Assembly (NCBI RefSeq): GCF_000729995.1 | Contig: NZ_JNFG01000041.1 | Location: forward strand, 1-54,179 | DNA length: 54,179 nucleotides | Source of the DNA: Caballeronia sordidicola | Lineage (GTDB): Bacteria > Pseudomonadota > Gammaproteobacteria > Burkholderiales > Burkholderiaceae | Direction: 5' to 3' | The notes under the pieces: model-generated | Databases searched by the model: none | Told to the model about the DNA's origin: nothing | What the model saw: only the letters and a program-made list of their open reading frames with translations | Made by a program: the position numbers and the translations under genes | Shown here: positions 25,088 through 32,608 of the stretch, in pieces | Layout of the letters: every line of letters begins with the position of its first letter | How positions within the stretch are numbered: the first letter of the stretch is position 1

Positions 25088-25503
25088 GCTGCGCTCGCCG
25101 CGTGCGGGTCTGCGTTCGCTTCCATGTAGACAAACTCCCATGAATGGCCGTCGAGATCGTCGAAACCGTGGCCATACATAAATCCAAGATCCTGCACCGG
25201 CCGTGGCGTCGTGCCGCCCGCGCGCACGGCCTTGGCGACAATTTCATCGACCTCGGCGCGACTCTCGCACGACAGGCACGTGAGCGCTTCGACCTGCAGC
25301 TTCGGGTCGATGATCGTCTTCGAGGTGAAGGTCTGGAAGAACGGCTTGACCAGCAGCATCGCGTAAAGGTTCTCGCCAAGGATCAAACACGCGCCCTGAT
25401 CGTTGCTGAACGTTGGGTTGAAGCTGAAACCGAGTTCGTTGAAAAAGGCGCGCGCTTTCGGCAGGTCCGACACCGCCAGGTTGATGAAAATTTGCTTATG
25501 CAT
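25084..25503 (-). CDS. VOC-family (PhnB/glyoxalase-like) protein
   Basis: A 139-residue vicinal-oxygen-chelate protein. It begins with KQIFINLAVSDLPKARAFFNELGF and ends with GFDDLDGHSWEFVYME, both typical of the glyoxalase/lactoylglutathione-lyase-like group. Such proteins recur in ECF42 clusters together with DGPF proteins; their substrates are unknown. A GAAGGG ribosome-binding site lies about nine bases before the ATG. Its stop overlaps the sigma factor start, so the two are probably coupled. Confidence 0.85.
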   Translation of the reverse strand: MHKQIFINLAVSDLPKARAFFNELGFSFNPTFSNDQGACLILGENLYAMLLVKPFFQTFTSKTIIDPKLQVEALTCLSCESRAEVDEIVAKAVRAGGTTPRPVQDLGFMYGHGFDDLDGHSWEFVYMEANADPHAASAA

Positions 25504-25581
25504 TTTTATTGCCCTTCAAGAAATGCGGAGTGCTGGCGTCAGCCGGCTTCCGCGAGTGGTTTCAGGCTGTTCAAGCCGCTT

Positions 25582-25998
25582 TCAAACTCGCCGCGACGCT
25601 TCAAGCTCGCGGAAACGCTCGATCGATTCACTCGAGCCGAAGTCGTCCAGTTCAAACAACTGCCGCACTTCGATTTCGCCGCTTTCGTGCTCGCCCATGG
25701 GCGAAGGAAAACGGCGCGCCCATTCGATCGCTTCTTCGCGTGAGCGCACCTGGATCAGCGTGTACCCGGCAACAAGCTCCTTGGTCTCCGCGAACGGACC
25801 CTCGACCACGCTGCGCCGGCCACCCTCATAACGCACGCGCCAACCTTTGGCGCTCGGCTGGAGACCGTTCGCATCGAGCAGCACGCCCGCTTTCGCCAGT
25901 TCTTCATGGTAGGTCGCCATCGCGCCGATCAGCGCGTCCTCGGGGAGTCCGCCCGCTTCGCTTTTTTCGGTCGCTTTGACCAGGATGATGAATCGCAT
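25582..25998 (-). CDS. DGPF/YCII-domain protein
   Basis: A 138-residue protein of the YCII-related (DGPF) family. It starts with MRFIILVKATEKSEAG and carries the family motif as EGPFAETKELVAGYTLIQV, with EAIEWARRFP after it. The family has a ferredoxin-like fold and no firmly assigned reaction. AGGAG stands eight bases before the ATG. A candidate ECF42 promoter at 26063-26089 points at this gene. The C terminus is about 20 residues longer than in the paralogue at 26161-26508. Confidence 0.87.
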   Translation of the reverse strand: MRFIILVKATEKSEAGGLPEDALIGAMATYHEELAKAGVLLDANGLQPSAKGWRVRYEGGRRSVVEGPFAETKELVAGYTLIQVRSREEAIEWARRFPSPMGEHESGEIEVRQLFELDDFGSSESIERFRELEASRRV

Positions 25999-26062
25999 TG
26001 TTGTTCTCCTCGTGGTGTGATCGTTGTGCGAACGAGAACGCCGTTCACGCTCTCATCCCCAC

Positions 26063-26089
26063 GACGAGTCACGCCCGGAGAAATCGACA
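26063..26089 (-). promoter_or_regulatory. Candidate ECF42-type promoter for DGPF gene
   Basis: Read on the minus strand, TGTCGA (26089-26084) is followed after 17 bases by CGTC (26066-26063), 64 bp upstream of the DGPF start at 25998. As I recall it, the reported ECF42 promoter has TGTCGA at -35 and CGA/TC at -10, so both boxes and the spacing fit. This suggests that the sigma factor encoded downstream controls its own cluster. Confidence 0.5.
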
Positions 26090-26111
26090 ATTTTTAGTTG
26101 AGCAAGGGTTA

Positions 26112-26145
26112 ACGCGTACGAAAGCGCGTACGAAGCGCGTACGAA
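26112..26145. repeat. Short tandem repeat with CGCGTACGAA core, 3 copies
   Basis: GCGCGTACGAA occurs exactly at 26124-26134 and 26135-26145, with a near copy (CGCGTACGAA) at 26113-26122. It lies between two DGPF genes, just beyond the stop of the upstream one and about 25 bp upstream of the ECF42-like promoter. It could be a regulator-binding cluster. Confidence 0.55.
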
Positions 26146-26160
26146 GACTCCGCAAAAACC

Positions 26161-26508
26161 TCAGTCCCAGCAGGGACCGATCTTGCGCACTTCGACCTCG
26201 CACCATTCGACGGCCGGACACGCCGACGCAATCTCGATAGCCTCTTCCTTCGTCGCGCAATCGAGCATGTAGAACCCGCCGATCATCTCTTTCGCCTCCG
26301 CGAACGGGCCGTCGATCAGGCTGGCCTGGCCGTCGCGTTTCTTGACACGTACGCCGCCCGACGCCAGCGATTCACTGGCAATCAGCAAACCGCGTTCTTT
26401 TAGTCCCGCACCGAACTCGACCATGCTCTCGTAGAGGAGCTTGCCTTCGGCTTGCGAGCGCTCGGCCCGTTGTCCAACAGGTTCGGCGATGAGCAGCATA
26501 TAAGACAT
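26161..26508 (-). CDS. DGPF/YCII-domain protein
   Basis: A 115-residue YCII-related protein. The motif DGPFAEAKEMIGGFYMLDC is a textbook DGPF signature, followed by EEAIEIASACP. AGGAG lies five bases before the ATG. First gene of the four-gene minus-strand cluster that ends with the ECF42-like sigma factor. No reaction is established for this family; the paired paralogues may form hetero-oligomers (inference). Confidence 0.88.
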   Translation of the reverse strand: MSYMLLIAEPVGQRAERSQAEGKLLYESMVEFGAGLKERGLLIASESLASGGVRVKKRDGQASLIDGPFAEAKEMIGGFYMLDCATKEEAIEIASACPAVEWCEVEVRKIGPCWD

Positions 26509-26665
26509 GACATCTCCTGGATTGAGGTTTCAACCGCCCTTCAAGGTATCAACTGTGGAGGAAGCTTTCAATCCCCCAATCCCACGATGCGCCCTCCCCA
26601 AGCGGGACATCGCTGAAAAACGGCTAAGCTGTCGCCCTCGTTCACGGTTGCCCGCATTTTTTCTC

Positions 26666-27097
26666 ATGGTCGATTTATCTATATACGGCGGGCTTTTCGC
26701 GGTTGCGCTGGTCGCGGCGACACTTTTCCCCCTTCAGTCCGAGGCTTTGCTGGCGGGTTTGCTGATCGCCGGCAAACAGCCGGTCTGGATGCTCGTCGCA
26801 GTCGCGAGCGTCGGGAACGTGGTCGGCTCGACCATCAACTGGGCAATGGGACGATCGATCGAAAAGCTGCGCGAGCACCGCTGGTTCCCGATCAAGCCGC
26901 GCGCACTCGAGCGCGCAGAACACTGGTACCGGCGCTTCGGACGCTGGACGCTGCTCTTGAGCTGGACGCCGGTGATCGGCGATCCCTTGACCATGATCGC
27001 GGGCGTTCTGCGCGAACCTCTATGGTCGTTCCTGCTGATCGTCGCGATTGCGAAAACGGCGCGTTATGCAGTGATTGCTGCGTTGCTCACCCTGTGA
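26666..27097 (+). CDS. YqaA-like inner-membrane protein (DedA/VTT superfamily)
   Basis: A 143-residue membrane protein with hydrophobic segments near both ends (about 4-25, 35-60, 95-115, 120-142). It carries the family features GLLIAGKQPVW, SVGNVVGSTINWAMGR and the conserved RFGRWTLLLSWTPVIGDPLT. YqaA proteins are distant relatives of DedA lipid transporters and of unknown exact function. I chose the ATG at 26666 (MVDLSIYGG); the frame is open from 26507, but the earlier part overlaps the divergent DGPF promoter region and looks non-coding. Confidence 0.85.
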   Translation: MVDLSIYGGLFAVALVAATLFPLQSEALLAGLLIAGKQPVWMLVAVASVGNVVGSTINWAMGRSIEKLREHRWFPIKPRALERAEHWYRRFGRWTLLLSWTPVIGDPLTMIAGVLREPLWSFLLIVAIAKTARYAVIAALLTL

Positions 27098-27989
27098 CGC
27101 GCTTGGCTGCAGCCCAGTTGCGCGGGCTACTGTGCTTCAGCGCCGCTTGACCGGTGCAAACGCGCCTGATGATGCCTCGCGCTCGCCCACCCGCCGGACG
27201 GCAACTCGGCAAATTTCTTTCATCAGAGGAAATATTTGGTACGAGGCGCGTCTCAATCAATACGCCATCCTGAACAAACACTCATCACATCCCGCATTCG
27301 GCCATACGCTTCCTGTTCTACCGTCTTTGTTCAACTGACTTCGCCGACCGGCTACCGAACTCGGTGCCGTTGAATCAGTCAGGCGGCAAATGCGGCAAGA
27401 ATTGCTCACTGGCAGTCGCGCCGTGAAGATCGGATTGCTGCTGACAGGCGTGAGGATCACCCGGGTACGCGACCAGCATTATTCCGCCACGCTGGAAACG
27501 ATCTGGCGGATATCGGCAACCTCGGCTCTTGGCATCTGCGCATTGACCCGGGAGTCAAACGCAGCGAATGAGCGCGTCCAGCAATCGCGGCGGCTTGCAG
27601 GAAACGCATTGGCAAGCCAGGAACCCGTCGGCAACACCTTATGAAATATCAACGCGCAGTTCGACTCACTCAAACTTCATGACACAAGCGCAAGCAGCAA
27701 GATTAAACTGACGAATGAATTGCGTGATTAAACGTTTGCGCTAAATGTCCGGTACTACATAACCTGGACATAACGATTTTTTTGCCCTCTGTTTGCGGCT
27801 TTAACCACAGAACTATTTGCTAATGTGCGTTATGTGGCAAAAACAAATCGCCTTCAAGTAGACTCCGGCTTAAAAGGTAAGTCGTATCACTATTACCGTC
27901 TATCGAAGGACGGCACAGTGTAAATACTACTGATTAAGCCGTATCGTTTTTTTGCGCTCATTTAGCTGGAAGCTTTCCTCTCTAACCCT
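27098..27989. other. Long intergenic leader upstream of the cellulose operon
   Basis: About 890 bp with no gene I can support; short frames such as 27390-27644 lack a ribosome-binding site and family resemblance. The last 330 bp are clearly AT-richer and hold the likely cellulose operon promoter. An inverted repeat (ATGTCC at 27745-27750 and GGACAT at 27766-27771) lies about 220 bp before the bcsD start. No c-di-GMP riboswitch pattern was recognised. Confidence 0.5.
27745..27771. promoter_or_regulatory. Inverted repeat upstream of cellulose operon
   Basis: ATGTCC(-)GGT pairs with ACCTGGACAT with one unpaired base, around an AT-rich loop. The symmetric spacing suits a dimeric regulator. The regulator is unknown, and the site may also be chance. 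Confidence 0.3.
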
Positions 27990-28445
27990 ATGGCCATGAC
28001 CCTCGACTACCTGCTTGACCGGCAAATCTCTTCGCAATGGCGTGGCGTGCTGGTCGCCTTGGCGGAAGAATTCGATACCCAGATCGGCCGCGACGAGCTA
28101 CGTCAGTTGATGCAACGGGTAGGACGGCGTTTTGCCGCTGCCCATCCATTGCCGCCCTGCGCCACCACGCCCGAACTCGGCGCCGCGTTGAACGCGATCT
28201 GGAATGACCTCGACTGGGGGTTTGTCGAGGTGGGCGACGAGCCGGATTATCTCCGCATCGTTCATTGCTGTCCGCCCCTGCTCGCGTTCGGCGCGAATGC
28301 ACTTCCGTGGAGCCCGGCGTTTCTCGAAGGCGCGTATCAGGAATGGCTAAGCGCGCTCGGCGCGCAAGGCTTGTCGGTGGTGCAAGCCGGCGAGTTTGAC
28401 GAAAGCGCTACAGTCGAATTCAGATTGGGCCGTTATAGCAATTGA
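27990..28445 (+). CDS. bcsD: Cellulose synthase subunit D (BcsD)
   Basis: A 151-residue protein close in length to the 156-residue BcsD (AxcesD) of Komagataeibacter, which forms a periplasmic octameric ring that guides glucan chains. Here no signal peptide is visible, as in the family. Recognisable stretches are LDYLLDRQISSQWRGVLVALAEEF, RVGRRFAAAHPLPPC and EYQEWLS-like AYQEWLSALGAQGL near the C terminus. It is first in the operon and separated from bcsP by 231 bp, so internal promotion is possible. A second start two codons in (MTLDY) cannot be excluded. Confidence 0.85.
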   Translation: MAMTLDYLLDRQISSQWRGVLVALAEEFDTQIGRDELRQLMQRVGRRFAAAHPLPPCATTPELGAALNAIWNDLDWGFVEVGDEPDYLRIVHCCPPLLAFGANALPWSPAFLEGAYQEWLSALGAQGLSVVQAGEFDESATVEFRLGRYSN

Positions 28446-28676
28446 GGCCAACTGAGGGCGCGTCTGATCTCGCTTGGCGGAGCTTGCCTTGAGCTGGCCC
28501 GGAAAATCCCCCTCGGCTTGACGAACGCAGTACGGGTCCTACACCGGATCAAGCAGTCAACCATGTAGACAAACAGGCATTGCCCGCATCAGCGCCCAAT
28601 AGCGCGCGAGACATCACCGCCCAGTGATCGTCGAGGCAGGGCTCAAAGCACAACCTAGAGTACGAGGACGCAGCAT

Positions 28677-29603
28677 ATGAACCCATCGCGCGATATTGAA
28701 AAGCTGTTCGACAAATTTGGCGGCGATGCCGGCAACTACCAGGAAATCGGCCGCGAAAACGAAGCCGTCCATGCCCGTACGCGCTGGCCGTTGCTCGCGA
28801 CCCTCGACCTCTCGCAGCCATCGATTCCGAGCATCGTGCCTCGCCGCGAAGCTCATTTGCCGCACACGCAAGATCGTTCCGGCGAACATCGCACCGTGCC
28901 GAACAGCCTGACGCAGCCGGAGGGCGCAGCGCCGATCAACCGCGGCAAACCACCGCTCTTCGCACGCGCTCATCGCAAGACGGTTCCGCCGGTCGCCAAT
29001 GTCACCTTGCCGGCGGCGCCGGTCGGCGCAGAGCGTTTCTCTGCTCTCGTCGAAGCGGTCGAAGGAACGTCGAACGCTGGAGAAGCCGAGGCCGTGGCGG
29101 CAGCCGCTGCGCAACCGCAGCAGCCAGCACGTCTGCCGCAACCGCTGTTCCGGCCGTTCCACACGCAGCAAGAGCAACACCTCCCGCAGCTGGCTCAGCA
29201 GCAACCGCAACCGCGCACGCAACCGCTCGCCACGCCTGCGAGCGCGCCCGGCCAACCCACGGGTTTCGCCGCCGCGCTGCAACGTTCGAACACTGCGACG
29301 AGATCGCCGTCGTTGCCACGCGTGCAGGCACCTCAAGTGGCTCAAGCGGCGGCTCAAGCACCGGCGCCCACGCCTGAAGCAAAAAGCCAATCGATCCTCG
29401 GCAAGCTGTTCCGTGCGCAGCCGCACGCGCAGCCTGCGCATCAACCGAGCGCACCGCCGGATTCGCTGGAGTCGATGTTCCAGCGTCTGCGCGGACCCGC
29501 TGCTTCAGCGCCGGCAACAACGCCGGCACCCGTCAACTCGCCGCTGAACGCACCGGTCACGGGCGCAGGTTCGTGGCTCGCCAAGCGCCACTCATCGTCA
29601 TGA
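28677..29603 (+). CDS. bcsP: Cellulose biosynthesis protein BcsP, BcsR-like N terminus
   Basis: A 308-residue Pro/Ala/Gln-rich protein. The N terminus has DIEKLFDKFGGDAGNYQEIG followed by TRWPLLATL, matching the short BcsR-type motif (RWPLLAEF in E. coli BcsR). The remaining 230 residues are low-complexity and probably disordered. BcsP proteins are thought to help place the synthase complex in proteobacterial cellulose operons that also carry bcsD. The stop overlaps the bcsQ start as ATGA, so translation is coupled. GAGGA sits upstream of the ATG. Confidence 0.85.
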   Translation: MNPSRDIEKLFDKFGGDAGNYQEIGRENEAVHARTRWPLLATLDLSQPSIPSIVPRREAHLPHTQDRSGEHRTVPNSLTQPEGAAPINRGKPPLFARAHRKTVPPVANVTLPAAPVGAERFSALVEAVEGTSNAGEAEAVAAAAAQPQQPARLPQPLFRPFHTQQEQHLPQLAQQQPQPRTQPLATPASAPGQPTGFAAALQRSNTATRSPSLPRVQAPQVAQAAAQAPAPTPEAKSQSILGKLFRAQPHAQPAHQPSAPPDSLESMFQRLRGPAASAPATTPAPVNSPLNAPVTGAGSWLAKRHSSS

Positions 29604-30388
29604 AAGTCATCACCGTTGTCTCTGCCAAGGGCGGGGTCGGTAAAACCACGCTCGCGGCGAACCTGGCCTCGGTGCTCGCCGCACGCGGGCGGCGCGTGAT
29701 TGCGCTCGACCTCGATCCACAAAACGCACTGCGCCTGCATTTCGGCATTCCGCTCGACAGTATCGACGGACTGTCGCGCGCCACCCTCGCCGGTGACCCG
29801 TGGCAAACCGTGATGTTCGATGGTGTCGACGGCGTCACCGTGCTGCCCTACGGCGCGGTGGTGGAAGACGATCGCCGCCGCTTCGAGTCGCACATCGACC
29901 GCGACCCGCAGTGGCTCGCGCAATCGCTGGAAAGGCTGGGCCTCGATGCCGCGGATATCGTGATAGTCGATACCCCGCCGGGTTCGACGGTCTACACGCG
30001 CACGGCGCTGTGCGCGTCGAATTTCGCGTTGAATGTCGTGCTGGCCGACGCCGCTTCGTACGCCGCCATCCCGCAGATGGAACGCATGATCGAGGCCTAC
30101 GCCACGCCGCGGGCAGATTTTGTGGGCACGGGTTACGTGGTGAACCAGGTCGACCAGTCGCGGCAATTGACGAAGGACGTGCTCAAGGTGCTGCGCAACC
30201 TGCTCGGCGACAAGCTGTTCCCGGGCGTTATCCACCTTGACGAAGGCGTGAGCGAGTCGCTTGCCTGCGACACCACGCTGATCCATTACGACCCATTGAG
30301 CCAGGCCGCCGCCGATCTGCGCACGTGCGGCGAATGGCTCACCAATGCGGTCGATTCCAGGCAGCTCTCGCCGAGGAGCGTCGCATGA
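29600..30388 (+). CDS. bcsQ: Cellulose biosynthesis MinD-like ATPase BcsQ
   Basis: A 262-residue ParA/MinD-type ATPase. It starts with MKVITVVSAKGGVGKTTLAANLA, the deviant Walker A, followed by VIALDLDPQNALR (A') and DIVIVDTPPGSTVYTRTAL (Walker B region). BcsQ positions the cellulose synthase complex at the cell pole and, in E. coli, is essential for activity. Overlaps with both bcsP and bcsA (ATGA each) show tight coupling. No truncation is seen, unlike the bcsQ nonsense allele of some laboratory E. coli. Confidence 0.93.
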   Translation: MKVITVVSAKGGVGKTTLAANLASVLAARGRRVIALDLDPQNALRLHFGIPLDSIDGLSRATLAGDPWQTVMFDGVDGVTVLPYGAVVEDDRRRFESHIDRDPQWLAQSLERLGLDAADIVIVDTPPGSTVYTRTALCASNFALNVVLADAASYAAIPQMERMIEAYATPRADFVGTGYVVNQVDQSRQLTKDVLKVLRNLLGDKLFPGVIHLDEGVSESLACDTTLIHYDPLSQAAADLRTCGEWLTNAVDSRQLSPRSVA

Positions 30389-32607
30389 GCAAGCCACGCG
30401 CAGGAGCTCGCGTACAACCATTATCTGAAGCCGATGAAGTCGCGTCCCGGCTGGAACGTTTTGTCGATTCGAAGATCTGGAGCAACCGAATCTTTACGAC
30501 GATCCTCACGCTGTTCGCCCTCTCGACAATGTATTTCGTCTGGACGGTGCCGCTCGAGTTCACCCAGCAACTGGTGTTCGCGTGCTGCTGTTTCGCTTTG
30601 GCACTTGCGTTCCGGCGCCTGCGCGGCCAGTACGCGACACTGGTGATGATCATGCTGTCGGTCGCGGTCACCGGGCGCTACATGTACTGGCGGCTGACCG
30701 AGACAACTTACTGGGAACGTCCGCTCGATGCCGCCTGGGGTTTGCTGCTGGTCTCAGCTGAGCTCTACTCGGCGATCGTGCTGATGCTCGGTTATTTCCA
30801 GACCGCGTGGCCGCTGCAGAGAAAGCCGATGCCATTGCCGGCAAACCGCGATGAATGGCCGACTGTCGACGTCTTCATCCCGACTTACAACGAGCCGCTC
30901 GGCGTGGTGAAGCCGACTATCTACGCGGCGCTTGCGATCGACTATCCGGCGGACAAGATCTCCATTCATGTCCTCGATGACGGCCGCCGTCCCGAGTTCA
31001 AGGCGTTCTGCGAAGAGGTCGGCGTTACCTGGACGATCCGCACGCACAACCGGCATGCGAAGGCCGGCAATATCAATGAAGCGCTGAAAATCACGAAGGG
31101 CGAATATCTCGCGATTTTCGATTGCGATCACATTCCCACGCGCTCGTTCCTGCAAATCGGCCTTGGCTGGTTCCTGCGCGACAAGAAGCTGTCGATGCTG
31201 CAAACGCCGCACCACTTCTTCTCGCCCGATCCGTTCGAACGCAACCTGGGCACGTTCCGCAAGGTGCCCAACGAAGGCGAGCTGTTCTACGGGCTGGTAC
31301 AGGACGGCAACGATCTCTGGAACGCGACCTTCTTCTGCGGCTCCTGCGCGCTGCTGCGCCGCACGATGGTGGAAGAGATTGGCGGCATCGCCGTCGAGAC
31401 GGTGACGGAAGACGCGCATACGGCGCTCAAGTTGCATCGGCTCGGCTACACCACCGCGTATCTTGCGATCCCGCAGGCGGCAGGTCTTGCGACCGAGAGC
31501 CTGTCCGGTCACATCGGCCAGCGGATTCGCTGGGCGCGTGGCATGACGCAAATTTTCCGGATCGATAACCCGCTCACCGGCAAGGGCCTGAAGATCGGTC
31601 AGCGGCTCTGTTACCTGAACGGGATGATGCACTTCTTCTACGGCATCCCGCGCCTCGTGTTCCTTACCGCGCCGCTGTCGTACCTGTTTTTTGGCGCGCA
31701 CGTGATCCACGCGGCGGCCGGCACGATCGCCATCTTCGCGTTGCCGCACATGATGCATGCGAGCATCACGAACTCGCGCATGCAGCGCTCGTTCCGGCAT
31801 TCGTTCTGGGCTGAAGTGTATGAGTCCGTGCTGGCGTCGTACATCACGGCGCCTACCCTGCTCGCGCTGATCAACCCGAAGCTTGGCAAGTTCAACGTGA
31901 CGGCGAAGGGCGGCCAGATCTCGAAGGATTATTTCGACTACGCGATCTCGCGCCCCTATCTGTTCCTGCTGGTGCTGAACCTGCTCGGGTTTATCGCGGG
32001 AATCGTGAACATCTACCTGCACTGGGATGTCAGCAGCGAAGTGAATACGGTCTTGCTGAACCTCGCATGGACCACCTACAACATGCTGATCCTCGGCGCG
32101 AGCGTCGCGGCTGCAAGCGAGCGCCGGCAAGTGCGCACGACGCATCGGGTAGAAATGAAGATGCCCGTGATGCTCAAGTTTTCGACCGGCCGCACCCTCG
32201 CCTGCGAAACCATGGACTACTCGGAAGGCGGCGTGGGCGTGAAGTTGCCGGGCAACCTGGAAGTGCCGCTGCACGAAAAAGTCACCGTCTCGCTGTTTCG
32301 CGGCGACGAGGAATATGCGTTTCCCGCGACCGTCGGCTTTACCGCCGCCGGGCGCGTTGGATTGCGCTTTTCCGCGCTCACGCGCGAGCAGGAATTCGAG
32401 TTCGTCAAGACCACCTTCGCCCGGGCCGATGCCTGGACGAACTGGTCTGAAGGACGCACCCCGGACGCGCCGTTGCGCGGCTTGCGGCACGTGCTGGTGG
32501 TGGGCATGGGCGGTATCGGCGCGTTGTTCGAGCATCTTTTCACCGACGCGAAGAACTGGCTGACGACCCGTTCACCCGACGTTAAAAAACTGAAGACCAA
32601 AGACTGA
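30385..32607 (+). CDS. bcsA: Cellulose synthase catalytic subunit BcsA
   Basis: Membrane-bound UDP-glucose glucosyltransferase, 740 residues, normal length. The GT2 domain shows PTYNEPLGVVKPTIYAAL, VLDDGRR, the DxD site IFDCDHIPTRSF, VTEDAHTALKL (catalytic TED) and QRIRWARGM (QxxRW). The C-terminal PilZ domain has the c-di-GMP site: RxxxR at about 580-584 (RRQVR) and DYSEGGVG at 611-618, so activity should depend on c-di-GMP. Several membrane helices flank the GT domain. I use the ATG at 30385, with GAGGAG six bases upstream and ATGA overlap with bcsQ; the frame is open from 30325. Confidence 0.96.
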   Translation: MSKPRAGARVQPLSEADEVASRLERFVDSKIWSNRIFTTILTLFALSTMYFVWTVPLEFTQQLVFACCCFALALAFRRLRGQYATLVMIMLSVAVTGRYMYWRLTETTYWERPLDAAWGLLLVSAELYSAIVLMLGYFQTAWPLQRKPMPLPANRDEWPTVDVFIPTYNEPLGVVKPTIYAALAIDYPADKISIHVLDDGRRPEFKAFCEEVGVTWTIRTHNRHAKAGNINEALKITKGEYLAIFDCDHIPTRSFLQIGLGWFLRDKKLSMLQTPHHFFSPDPFERNLGTFRKVPNEGELFYGLVQDGNDLWNATFFCGSCALLRRTMVEEIGGIAVETVTEDAHTALKLHRLGYTTAYLAIPQAAGLATESLSGHIGQRIRWARGMTQIFRIDNPLTGKGLKIGQRLCYLNGMMHFFYGIPRLVFLTAPLSYLFFGAHVIHAAAGTIAIFALPHMMHASITNSRMQRSFRHSFWAEVYESVLASYITAPTLLALINPKLGKFNVTAKGGQISKDYFDYAISRPYLFLLVLNLLGFIAGIVNIYLHWDVSSEVNTVLLNLAWTTYNMLILGASVAAASERRQVRTTHRVEMKMPVMLKFSTGRTLACETMDYSEGGVGVKLPGNLEVPLHEKVTVSLFRGDEEYAFPATVGFTAAGRVGLRFSALTREQEFEFVKTTFARADAWTNWSEGRTPDAPLRGLRHVLVVGMGGIGALFEHLFTDAKNWLTTRSPDVKKLKTKD

Positions 32608-32608
32608 C

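Noticed and set aside
27390..27673. Short frames on both strands upstream of the cellulose operon
   Set aside because: They lack ribosome-binding sites, and the product sequences look random.
27640..27989. Possible c-di-GMP riboswitch before bcsD
   Set aside because: I could not find the conserved GEMM sequence blocks or its stem arrangement.
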